A DNA stretch of 8,152 bases from Synergistales bacterium (GTDB lineage: Bacteria > Synergistota > Synergistia > Synergistales > Aminobacteriaceae): NCBI GenBank assembly GCA_025997935.1, contig BNVG01000091.1, positions 1 through 8,152 on the forward strand. The letters run 5' to 3'. The translations under genes were made by a program, and so were the position numbers. Below the pieces are notes generated by a model. That model was given only the letters and a program-made list of their open reading frames with translations, made no database searches and was not told where the DNA came from. Numbering within the stretch: the first letter of the stretch is position 1; each line of letters begins with the position of its first letter. Positions 1 to 6,265 of the stretch are shown here, piece after piece.

Positions 1-163
1 TCAGCAGACGGAGAATCGAGGCGGTTTCGAGCGGGTTTTCCCCCACAACCTCCGCGTAGTCATGCGCGTTTTTGAGCGCGTCCATCAGGCCGACTTTCTC
101 GAGTTTGTCGTCTTTTTTCAAGAGCGGTAGCCACGGTTCTCTTAAAACGTCATATTTCGCCAT
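1..163 (-). CDS. cse1: Cse1/CasA, large subunit of type I-E Cascade (N-terminal fragment, cut by window edge)
   Basis: Only the first 54 codons are visible; the gene continues past the left edge. In the family, Cse1 (Cas8e) is the large subunit of the type I-E Cascade complex, which recognises the PAM and recruits Cas3. What is seen: a Trp-Leu-Pro segment near residues 11-13, matching the Trp-Ile-Pro start of Cse1 proteins, then a region around residues 27-36 resembling the usual 'L-x-x-A-L-x-x-A-H' helix, and the motif NPLETASILRLL at residues 43-54, close to the family's 'SPLETAALLRLL'. The ATG at 161-163 lies 4 nt after the cas3 stop codon, and a purine-rich stretch (GGCGAGATGAGAGA on the minus strand) inside the end of cas3 can serve as ribosome binding site, so translation is probably coupled to cas3. 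The identification rests on the short N-terminus plus the cas3 neighbour. I am fairly sure of it, but completeness cannot be judged. Confidence 0.82.
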   Translation of the reverse strand, partial: MAKYDVLREPWLPLLKKDDKLEKVGLMDALKNAHDYAEVVGENPLETASILRLL

Positions 164-167
164 TCTC

Positions 168-2708
168 TCATCTCGCCTTGCTCTGAATTTCAACGCCTAA
201 CTCCTTATTATAGAGAATTTCTCCCTTTTTGGAACGGTAAACATTATCCCGCATAGGCAACAATAGACAACCTTTCAACAACCCCTCGCCACGCTCCGCC
301 TCGTCCGTCAAAAACGAAACGGAACCCATGCGCAGACTTACGCTTTTTTGCAGTATTTTCTTGCTCATCTCGCGGTCGTGAGGCGCTTTTTTGACTTGCT
401 CGATCCATTCTTCCGGCACAAGCGCGACGCGCAGAGACGGCTCGCTTAATCTGGTTTTTACCGCGCGGAAGATCGCCGATTCATCGTCCGCGTCTCCGAA
501 CAAATCATCGCATTCTGTGATGAATGCGTAATCCGCGTGTGGTTCGGGAAGAGTGGCTGCTTCTGCATTTCCTCCCTCCAATGCTTCCTTAAAAGCCTTT
601 CGCGCCGCCTCAACACTCAAATCCTCATCTCTTGCTTCGCCACCGTAGACATACTCTATCATCTCCCGCATTGCGGAAGGGACTGAAAGCGTGTCGGCCC
701 GTTCCAGAAGAGCTTGCGTCCTGCGAAGAGTCAGAGGCTCGTACATCTGAAGATGAGTCTCGTATTTTTCGCATCCGCACAGCAAAACGTAAGCGTTGGG
801 TTTTGTGTACCCATCCGGCCTTTTTGTCCCGTCGTGTCTGTACAGGCGTCCGAGGCGTTGAAGCAACAGGTCTATAGGGGCAAGCTCAGTTATCATAAGG
901 TCGAAATCGAGATCAAGCGATTGTTCGACGACTTGCGTGCAGACCAAGATAGCGGATTGGGGGCGTGAATTACCGGCATTTTTTCCGAACATGCGGACGG
1001 CTTCGTCCTCAATTCTTTGTCTGTCCTCAGCCAAAAACCGGGCGTGAAATAACTTTAGAGTTCCGCCAAATCTCATTTCACGAAGCGCCTTATAGACCTC
1101 TTGAGCGCGCTTGACGGTGTTGAGCATCACGCAAACGCAGCCGCCTTTTTCAGCCATGCTAAACGCAAGATTTGCCGTCGCCTGTGTGTCCCCAAGAATA
1201 TTTTGCGTATAGATGTGAAATTCTCTTTTCATGTGTACGCCGGCAACCGCTATTTCATTAAGCGCTTTATCCTCGTTCACAACGGTTATGAGGGGATAAG
1301 CGGAACTGAGCCGGGCGTCGATACGCGCGCCGTACGATTTTAGCAAATTTTCTTTTTTCTTCGCTGGAAGCGTCGCGGAGAGTAATACAACGGGGATTTT
1401 CAACGCGCCGCACCACTCCAAAAGTCTCTCGATAATTGTATTCATGTAAGTATCATAGGCGTGAACCTCGTCTATGATGAGCGTTTTTCCCATGAGGCCA
1501 AGCAACCGCAAAACTCCATACTTTACGGTCATTGCCGCCATCATGACCTGATCGACCGTTCCCACGCCGTATTGACCGAGCATCGCCTTACGAAGCGGCC
1601 TCAGCCAGTCGTTTGCCGCGTCGCTGTCGTCGCCGTCGTCGATATTGCTTTGATATTTCTGTTGCGCCTCTTCCACAATCCAAGCCATGCCGTGCATCAG
1701 ACGCGCATCGCCTGCGCCGTGCTCTTTAAGCAGTTTTTCCATACGAAAATACATCTGATTTCCAGTCGCCGCTGTCGGCATCGCGATATAAAAACCTGTC
1801 TTACCCGTGTTTTTTATCATATGAGAGGTCAGATACAGAGCCGCTTCTGTCTTTCCCTCTCCCATTGGCGCTTCGATGACCACAAGGCGCGCGGCGTTTT
1901 TGTCGAGCCTCTCGCACGCCTTTTGAAGCTCGCGCATTTGCGATGGCTGAAACTCCGCAAAGAGGTCGCAGAATTTTTCATAGCAGGGAAAGGATTTTTG
2001 CGAACGCAGACCGTAATCTTCTATGGCTTCAAGAACCGTATCTCCGAGAGATAGGGTGTCGTTCGTAGAAAAATCAGCGCCGGAGGCAATCCAATCCGCC
2101 AGAATGACGACGCTCATCAGCGTCATAGCGGCGGCATCATAGTGAACGCATCCCGTCAGAGCTTCAAGCGGAGGTTCAAATTCTTCGCGGATGACGGCTT
2201 CAAGTTCTTCTTGCATTTTCCTCCACTCTATTGGCTTACGATTTTTAGGAATCTCCGCTGAGCCTCCATTTTTACCCTGATGGTGTAAGGCTATGACGGT
2301 GCGGAGCATTTTCGACATCTCCTCATTTGTCGAGGTGTTGGTCTCCCAAATCTCTTTCAGGATGCGAGCCGAATATTTCTCGTGGCGAAACTCACTTTTT
2401 TGCACGCTTTTATGAAGTAATCCTTCTTCCCACAGAATCGGTGCAACATTCTCATCTGCAACCTGAAACATAGGATGCGCTTTGCCTATATCGTGCAGAC
2501 CCGCGACATAACCGACTAATGATAATGTCTGCTCTGGCGTTAAACTCAACCACTCTGCCAATAGGGGCAAAACCGGACGCAAGGCGCCTTCTTTTAATAG
2601 AATCTGTGCCGTGTGTCCGGTTTCAAGCATGTGTGTTATCAAATTTTTTGGTGGATTTGATTTTGCCCAAAGAGCTTCGGCAAGATGAGAAATTTCGTGA
2701 CTCGCCAT
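168..2708 (-). CDS. cas3: CRISPR-associated helicase/nuclease Cas3 (type I-E)
   Basis: Cas3 is recruited by target-bound Cascade, nicks the displaced DNA strand and degrades it while translocating with ATP. The 846-residue protein is full length for a fused HD-helicase Cas3. The N-terminal HD nuclease shows GLHDIGK (His72-Asp73), a conserved His at 109 in RHEKYSA, the His142-His143 pair in LHHQG and Asp205 in LADWIASGAD, so the metal-binding set appears intact. The helicase shows motif I APMGEGKTE (280-288, Lys286), motif II DEVH (413-416), motif III SATLP (444-448), motif V QSLDLDFD (596-603) and motif VI QRLGRLYRH (617-625). The C-terminal third holds the less conserved accessory domain. 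The ATG at 2706-2708 is preceded at 8 nt by AGAAGG. The cse1 start lies 4 nt after the stop codon, which supports subtype I-E. No frameshift or missing key residue was seen, so it is probably active if the rest of the operon is intact. Confidence 0.96.
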   Translation of the reverse strand: MASHEISHLAEALWAKSNPPKNLITHMLETGHTAQILLKEGALRPVLPLLAEWLSLTPEQTLSLVGYVAGLHDIGKAHPMFQVADENVAPILWEEGLLHKSVQKSEFRHEKYSARILKEIWETNTSTNEEMSKMLRTVIALHHQGKNGGSAEIPKNRKPIEWRKMQEELEAVIREEFEPPLEALTGCVHYDAAAMTLMSVVILADWIASGADFSTNDTLSLGDTVLEAIEDYGLRSQKSFPCYEKFCDLFAEFQPSQMRELQKACERLDKNAARLVVIEAPMGEGKTEAALYLTSHMIKNTGKTGFYIAMPTAATGNQMYFRMEKLLKEHGAGDARLMHGMAWIVEEAQQKYQSNIDDGDDSDAANDWLRPLRKAMLGQYGVGTVDQVMMAAMTVKYGVLRLLGLMGKTLIIDEVHAYDTYMNTIIERLLEWCGALKIPVVLLSATLPAKKKENLLKSYGARIDARLSSAYPLITVVNEDKALNEIAVAGVHMKREFHIYTQNILGDTQATANLAFSMAEKGGCVCVMLNTVKRAQEVYKALREMRFGGTLKLFHARFLAEDRQRIEDEAVRMFGKNAGNSRPQSAILVCTQVVEQSLDLDFDLMITELAPIDLLLQRLGRLYRHDGTKRPDGYTKPNAYVLLCGCEKYETHLQMYEPLTLRRTQALLERADTLSVPSAMREMIEYVYGGEARDEDLSVEAARKAFKEALEGGNAEAATLPEPHADYAFITECDDLFGDADDESAIFRAVKTRLSEPSLRVALVPEEWIEQVKKAPHDREMSKKILQKSVSLRMGSVSFLTDEAERGEGLLKGCLLLPMRDNVYRSKKGEILYNKELGVEIQSKAR

Positions 2709-2716
2709 GCGACATA

Positions 2717-2722
2717 CCTTCT
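2717..2722 (-). promoter_or_regulatory. Ribosome binding site of cas3
   Basis: AGAAGG on the minus strand lies 8 nt before the cas3 ATG. It supports that start over the ATG 7 nt further upstream, which is in another reading frame. Confidence 0.6.
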
Positions 2723-2743
2723 TTCCTCTATATTTTTAAGTTA

Positions 2744-2772
2744 TTGACATCAAGCCCAAATAAGCGGAAAAT
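2744..2772 (+). promoter_or_regulatory. Candidate promoter of the flavin oxidoreductase gene
   Basis: A perfect -35 hexamer TTGACA (2744-2749) is followed after 17 nt by GAAAAT (2767-2772), which matches the -10 consensus at 4 of 6 positions. Initiation would fall near 2779, giving a leader of about 45 nt before the ATG at 2825. The -10 is weak, so activation or a different element is possible. Initiation from here would run straight into the cas3 promoter at 2780-2808. Confidence 0.45.
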
Positions 2773-2779
2773 TCATCGC

Positions 2780-2808
2780 AGTATATCATGCGCCGTTTTT
2801 TCGGACAA
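2780..2808 (-). promoter_or_regulatory. Candidate sigma-70 type promoter of cas3 (extended -10)
   Basis: On the minus strand, TTGTCC (complement of 2803-2808) is followed after exactly 17 nt by TATACT (complement of 2780-2785). A TG one base upstream of the -10 hexamer makes it an extended -10. The -10 matches consensus at 5 of 6 positions and the -35 at 4 of 6. Predicted initiation near 2773 gives a leader of roughly 65 nt before the cas3 ATG. This would drive cas3 and probably the downstream Cascade genes. It overlaps the opposing promoter proposed for the flavin oxidoreductase. It is inferred from sequence alone. Confidence 0.6.
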
Positions 2809-2810
2809 GC

Positions 2811-2817
2811 AAAGGAG
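2811..2817 (+). promoter_or_regulatory. Ribosome binding site fixing the oxidoreductase start
   Basis: AAAGGAG lies 7 nt before the ATG at 2825. It is the only strong Shine-Dalgarno match in this frame and excludes a longer N-terminus reaching into cas3. Confidence 0.75.
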
Positions 2818-2824
2818 CAACGAC

Positions 2825-3829
2825 ATGACACAGATAACCGACACTCTCACAATACGCGGACACAGCGTCAAAAACAGAATAGCCATGCTACCCATAATGA
2901 CGTTTTCATTCAAGGGCGACGGTGAAGACTACTTCGGGCAACAGCACATCACTCACTACACAGAGGCGGCCAAAGGCGGAACTGGCCTCGTCATACTTCA
3001 GGGGACGAACGTTTCGGGCGTTCTGACTGAATCGGAGAAATGGACGCCAGGATGTCAAAATACCCTAAAGACTATCGCCGCCAATGCGAAATCGCAGGGA
3101 GCCGTCGTCATGATTCAGCTCGCCTGCGGCGGCGGGGACAGAACCGTCGATGTCAACCTACCCTCCACGGAGGAAATACAAACAAGACAACAGGAGATGC
3201 TGAAAGCCGCCCTGAACGCTCACGCTCTTGGGTTTGACGGGGTGGAGTATCATTTCGCCCACGGTTTTTTCCTGTGTAAAATGCTTGACGCTGAGCAGAA
3301 CCGCAGAAACGATATATTCGGCGGCAACGCCGAGAACAGGGCGCGGATTTTGACCGACATTATCCCAAAGATACGCTCCGCTACCGGAGAAAATTTCATA
3401 ATAGCCGTGAGGATGGGCGCTTATATCCCGACTGAAGAGCTTGGCGTGCAGGCGGCGAAACGCTTCGAGGCCGCCGGGGTCGATATGCTGGATATTACGT
3501 TTGGGGTGGAATTTCCCTCTCACCCTGTGCCGAAAGACTTTCCGTTCGGCCCCGTGACATACTCGGGCGCGCTCATAAAGCGAACGGTGAATATTCCCGT
3601 TATAGGAGTCTACGGCCTTCGTTCCGAGGAGCAGATAAAGACGCTCCTTGAGAAAGGATACGCGGACATGGCCGGAGTCGCCAGAGGAATATTGGCCGAC
3701 CCCCACTTCGCCGAACGCGTCATAAAAGGCGAAGCCGTGAACTCATGCCTTGCGTGCAAAGAATGTTTTTGGTTCACGGATCATACGAAATGCCCGGCGC
3801 GGGCAAAAACTCATACCCCAAAGCATTGA
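2825..3829 (+). CDS. Old yellow enzyme family FMN oxidoreductase, atypical active site
   Basis: The 334-residue protein is a single TIM-barrel flavoprotein of the NADH:flavin oxidoreductase / old yellow enzyme family, whose members reduce activated C=C bonds such as enoates and enones. The family signature is clear: VEYHFAHGFFL (140-150) with the paired His143/His146 for FMN or substrate, the N-R-R-N-D-x-F-G-G-x-x-E-N-R segment (159-172), and GVARGILADP near 284-293 for the FMN phosphate. The catalytic Tyr that normally follows the second His (HGY) is Phe148, and the N-terminal flavin-contacting segment reads MLPIMTFS (21-28). Four cysteines at 308, 311, 314 and 323 lie just after the barrel, where longer 2,4-dienoyl-CoA and enoate reductases bind a 4Fe-4S cluster, but the C-terminal flavodoxin-like and NAD(P)-binding domains are absent. 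The ATG at 2825 is chosen because AAAGGAG (2811-2817) sits 7 nt upstream. The open frame extends further 5' only over the opposite strand of cas3. The substrate is unknown. Confidence 0.85.
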   Translation: MTQITDTLTIRGHSVKNRIAMLPIMTFSFKGDGEDYFGQQHITHYTEAAKGGTGLVILQGTNVSGVLTESEKWTPGCQNTLKTIAANAKSQGAVVMIQLACGGGDRTVDVNLPSTEEIQTRQQEMLKAALNAHALGFDGVEYHFAHGFFLCKMLDAEQNRRNDIFGGNAENRARILTDIIPKIRSATGENFIIAVRMGAYIPTEELGVQAAKRFEAAGVDMLDITFGVEFPSHPVPKDFPFGPVTYSGALIKRTVNIPVIGVYGLRSEEQIKTLLEKGYADMAGVARGILADPHFAERVIKGEAVNSCLACKECFWFTDHTKCPARAKTHTPKH

Positions 3830-3840
3830 GTTACGTCACT

Positions 3841-3869
3841 TAGAAGCGTGAATATCTCGCGCCTATAAA
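3841..3869 (+). promoter_or_regulatory. Weak candidate promoter of the creatininase-family gene
   Basis: TATAAA (3864-3869) matches the -10 consensus at 5 of 6 positions, but the hexamer 17 nt upstream, TAGAAG (3841-3846), is poor. If used, transcription would begin near 3876, about 33 nt before the proposed TTG start. The alternative is that the gene is only read through from the oxidoreductase promoter. Confidence 0.25.
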
Positions 3870-3893
3870 AGAGGCTTTATTATTTTCCTGTTG

Positions 3894-3899
3894 AGGGGG
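3894..3899 (+). promoter_or_regulatory. Ribosome binding site deciding the TTG start of the creatininase-family gene
   Basis: AGGGGG abuts an in-frame ATG at 3900, leaving no spacer, but lies 9 nt before an in-frame TTG at 3909. The spacing favours the TTG. Confidence 0.5.
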
Positions 3900-3908
3900 A
3901 TGTCGCAC

Positions 3909-4682
3909 TTGAGCAAATTACTACTCGAAGAAATGAGCTGGCCCGAAATCAGAGAAGCGCTGAATAACGGCATGAAAACCGTAATCATCTTTGCCGGGTC
4001 TGTCGAGCAGCACGGCCCGCACATGGCGGAGATAACCGATACCGTATTGGGATACCAAAGCGCAATCGACCTCGCCAAACGACTCGGCAACGCGTTGGTC
4101 GCCCCAGTCATTCGTCCCGGCTTATCGGAGCATCACATGGCTCTGCCCGGAACGATTACATTGCGCCCCGAGGTGTTTATCGGCGTCGTCGAGGACTATA
4201 TCGCGGCCTATGTCCGGCATGGATTTGAAACCATCATCGTAGCCTCCTCGCACGGCGGTAATTTCAAAACCGTAGCGCAGATTGTGGAGGATCAGGCAAA
4301 AAAATACAAAGATGTAAAAATCATCGGCGCCTTCTCGCTGTCGGATATGATGTCCACCATCGCAAAATTGGAAAAGAATGATAGTCTGCCGGCCGGCGCC
4401 TGCGGAGGGCACTCCTGCGCGTGGGAGACGTCCGAAATGCTGTTTTTCGCGCCCCACCTCGTCGATATGGATAAAGCGGAGCGCGGCTTTCTGGGTGAGG
4501 TGGCGGGCGAGATTCTCCAAAAATTCTTTGACGAGGGCGTTTTATCCGTCGCTCAAAACGGAATCCTCGGCGACGCCCGTCCGTCCAACGCCGAGCGCGG
4601 CGAGCGGTTCTTCAAGGCGTTGCAGGACAAGCAGGAGCAGGTCATTAGGGAAAATCTGGATAAAGCTCGTAAGGGACAATAA
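3909..4682 (+). CDS. Creatininase-family metal-dependent amidohydrolase
   Basis: Members of this family (creatinine amidohydrolase and relatives, including the mycofactocin protein MftE) hydrolyse cyclic or linear amide bonds with a two-metal site. Numbering from the TTG start (257 residues), the visible ligands are Glu33 and His35 in GSVEQHGPH, Asp44 in EITDT, His115 in SSHGGN and Glu173 in HSCAWETSEM. HHMALPGTITL (75-85) and GILGDARPSNAERGE (218-232) are further family signatures. The usual HAGE-x-ET segment reads HSCAWET here, so the residue after His168 differs while the Glu is kept. The start is set by AGGGGG 9 nt upstream; an ATG at 3900 and a TTG at 3891 are in frame but badly spaced or lack a site. 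It follows the flavin oxidoreductase by 79 nt in the same direction and converges on livF. The true substrate cannot be read from the sequence, and creatinine is only one possibility. No mycofactocin genes are nearby. Confidence 0.88.
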   Translation: MSKLLLEEMSWPEIREALNNGMKTVIIFAGSVEQHGPHMAEITDTVLGYQSAIDLAKRLGNALVAPVIRPGLSEHHMALPGTITLRPEVFIGVVEDYIAAYVRHGFETIIVASSHGGNFKTVAQIVEDQAKKYKDVKIIGAFSLSDMMSTIAKLEKNDSLPAGACGGHSCAWETSEMLFFAPHLVDMDKAERGFLGEVAGEILQKFFDEGVLSVAQNGILGDARPSNAERGERFFKALQDKQEQVIRENLDKARKGQ

Positions 4683-4696
4683 AATATATAAAACAT

Positions 4697-4732
4697 TGGG
4701 CCTAAATCTCATATCACGTAATTTTAGGCCCA
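4697..4732 (-). terminator. Perfect 10-bp hairpin, probable terminator of the liv operon
   Basis: TGGGCCTAAA (4697-4706) and TTTAGGCCCA (4723-4732) form a perfect 10-bp inverted repeat with a 16-nt loop. Read on the minus strand, the hairpin comes about 50 nt after the livF stop codon and is followed by AATGTTTTATATATTTTATT, a T-rich though interrupted tail. On the plus strand the following sequence is not T-rich, so it suits livF better, but it may also act in both directions. Confidence 0.55.
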
Positions 4733-4756
4733 TCAATATATAACATATAACGATAT

Positions 4757-4783
4757 AACGGCAAAACGCTGTTGAGTTTTTTT
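4757..4783 (+). terminator. Small hairpin with T-tract, possible terminator of the plus-strand genes
   Basis: AACGGC (4757-4762) can pair with GCTGTT (4768-4773), with one G-U pair and a 5-nt loop. GAG and a run of seven T (4777-4783) follow. The stem is weak, but the layout is that of an intrinsic terminator for transcription arriving from the creatininase-family gene. Confidence 0.4.
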
Positions 4784-4784
4784 A

Positions 4785-5507
4785 TCAGCCGCCTAAGTAC
4801 GCCTTGCGAATTTCGGGATCCCTTTCAAGGTTTTCACCCGTATCGTGCATGACCACTTCGCCCGTCTGGAAAACGTACCCCCTGCCGGCGGTTTTCAGCG
4901 CCAATTTGGCGTTCTGTTCGACAAACAGCACTGTCTTGCCCTCTTTTTCATTGATCTCCTTGATAGTCTCGAATATCTCCCTGAAAACAATGGGCGCGAG
5001 GCCAAGCGACGGTTCGTCCAGCAGGATCATCTTAGGGTTGCTGATAAGCGAGCGGCCAATCGCCAGCATTTGCTGCTCGCCGCCGCTGAGAGTGCCGCCG
5101 AGCTGTTTCAGCCTTTCTTTGAGGCGCGGGAACAGCTTGAAGATACGCTCGAGGTCTTTATCTATGCCGGTTTTATCCTTACGGCAATAGGCCCCGACCA
5201 TAAGGTTTTCGTGCACCGTCAGCTTGGAAAAAATGTGACGCCCCTCAATTACCTGCGATAATCCCATGCGCGCAATTTTCTCGCCACCCAAGCTCGTTAT
5301 GTTTTTCCCGTTGAACGTTATCTCGCCTCTGACGCCAAGCGCCGGGAGAAGGCCTGAAATGGCCTGTAGCGTCGTTGTCTTTCCGGCGCCATTAGCGCCG
5401 ATTATCGTGACCATCTCGCCCTCGTGTACTTCCATGTTGACGCCCTTGACAACATGGATTTTACCGTAATAATAATGAAAATCTTTAACCTGTAACAACG
5501 CAGTCAT
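4785..5507 (-). CDS. livF: Branched-chain amino-acid type ABC importer, ATPase LivF
   Basis: This is a cytoplasmic ATPase of a Liv/HAAT-family importer, pairing with LivG to energise uptake through LivH-LivM. It has 240 residues, the usual LivF size. Walker A is GANGAGKTT (37-45), the ABC signature LSGGEQQ (140-146) and Walker B MILLDEP (160-166). The segment EGRHIFSKLTVHENL after the Q-loop region is typical of LivF, and the H-loop position carries VEQN, as is usual in this subfamily, rather than a His. The ATG at 5505-5507 is chosen: GGGGG (5517-5521) lies 9 nt upstream, whereas another in-frame ATG three codons earlier touches that site with no spacer. The gene begins 1 nt after the livG stop codon and is last in the operon, ahead of a hairpin. 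The transported substrate is not shown; the family takes up Leu/Ile/Val, other amino acids, amides and urea. Confidence 0.93.
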   Translation of the reverse strand: MTALLQVKDFHYYYGKIHVVKGVNMEVHEGEMVTIIGANGAGKTTTLQAISGLLPALGVRGEITFNGKNITSLGGEKIARMGLSQVIEGRHIFSKLTVHENLMVGAYCRKDKTGIDKDLERIFKLFPRLKERLKQLGGTLSGGEQQMLAIGRSLISNPKMILLDEPSLGLAPIVFREIFETIKEINEKEGKTVLFVEQNAKLALKTAGRGYVFQTGEVVMHDTGENLERDPEIRKAYLGG

Positions 5508-5508
5508 A

Positions 5509-6264
5509 TTAATCATCCCCCAGATACGCGGTAATTACGTCCGGGTTCCGCTGTATCTCCGCCGGTGTGCCTTCTGCGAGCTTGCCGCCGTAATTGAGCA
5601 CGAATACATAATCCGCGACGCCCATCATCAGTTTCATGTCATGCTCGATCATGAGCACGGTCACGCCTCTTTTTATGATCTCGCGCAACATCGCGTCCAA
5701 GTCGTCTTTTTCGACCGGATTCATACCCGCTGCGGGTTCATCAAGCAGAATCAGCTTAGGGTCACTTGCGAGCCCCCGGATTATCTCCAACCTGCGCTGG
5801 TCGCCATACGAAAGAGAGCCCGCCTCGTTGTCGTAGCGGTCTTGAAGACGAACAAAACGCAAAAGCTCAAAAGCCTTCTCGCGGGCCGCTTCTTCCTCGG
5901 CGCGTTCCGCTTTGGTCTTGAAAAACGCGGCCAGCAAAGAGCTATTTAGACGCGTGTGCATTCCAACAAGGACGTTTTCAAGAACCGTCATACGCTCGAA
6001 CAGGTTGATTACCTGATAGGTTCTGGCCAATCCGGCCTTGCTGATCTGGTAGCCGCGACGACCGGTGATGTCTTTGCCGTCGAAAACGACCTTTCCCGCG
6101 TTGGGCTTATACACGCCGCTTATAGCGTTGACCAACGTCGTTTTTCCCGCGCCATTGGGGCCGATAAGCCCCGTGATCTTTCCCTGGGCGATATTGGCGG
6201 AGACGTTGTTCACGGCTATAAGGCTGTCAAATTTAACCGTAACGCCTTCGATTGACAGCAACAT
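5509..6264 (-). CDS. livG: Branched-chain amino-acid type ABC importer, ATPase LivG
   Basis: The second cytoplasmic ATPase of the importer has 251 residues, normal for LivG. Walker A is GPNGAGKTT (35-43), the signature LSYGDQRRLE (151-160), with Tyr in place of the first Gly as is common in LivG, Walker B LILLDEP (171-177), and the H-loop His208 in IEHDM. RTYQVINLFERMTVLENV (81-98) carries the Q-loop. The long charged insert around residues 116-131 is typical of LivG rather than LivF. The C-terminus ends AYLGDD, as in other LivG proteins. The ATG at 6262-6264 is preceded at 9 nt by a strong AAGGAGG (complement of 6274-6280) lying within the end of livM, and it starts 1 nt after the livM stop codon. 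Nothing looks damaged. Confidence 0.95.
   Translation of the reverse strand: MLLSIEGVTVKFDSLIAVNNVSANIAQGKITGLIGPNGAGKTTLVNAISGVYKPNAGKVVFDGKDITGRRGYQISKAGLARTYQVINLFERMTVLENVLVGMHTRLNSSLLAAFFKTKAERAEEEAAREKAFELLRFVRLQDRYDNEAGSLSYGDQRRLEIIRGLASDPKLILLDEPAAGMNPVEKDDLDAMLREIIKRGVTVLMIEHDMKLMMGVADYVFVLNYGGKLAEGTPAEIQRNPDVITAYLGDD
5517..5521 (-). promoter_or_regulatory. Ribosome binding site deciding the livF start
   Basis: GGGGG on the minus strand lies inside the last codons of livG, 9 nt before the ATG at 5505-5507. It directly abuts the alternative ATG at 5514-5516, which argues against that longer form. Confidence 0.5.
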
Positions 6265-6265
6265 A

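Noticed and set aside
1461..2054. A 197-codon open frame on the plus strand inside cas3
   Set aside because: It lies wholly antisense to conserved helicase motifs, its translation resembles no family I know, and it has no credible ribosome binding site. It is a shadow of cas3 codon usage.
2519..2824. Upstream extension of the oxidoreductase frame by 102 codons
   Set aside because: It runs antisense into cas3, and the extra residues match no OYE sequence. The protein begins normally at 2825 behind AAAGGAG.
3158..3706. A 182-codon minus-strand open frame opposite the oxidoreductase
   Set aside because: It is antisense to a clearly conserved TIM-barrel gene and shows no recognisable domain.
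3861..3885. GCCT/AGGC hairpin followed by a T-rich stretch between the oxidoreductase and creatininase-family genes
   Set aside because: The stem has only 4 bp and the T tract is interrupted, so it is too weak to call a terminator. The same bases include a better -10 candidate.
4122..4520. A 132-codon minus-strand open frame opposite the creatininase-family gene
   Set aside because: It is antisense to the metal-site motifs of the real gene and has no family resemblance.
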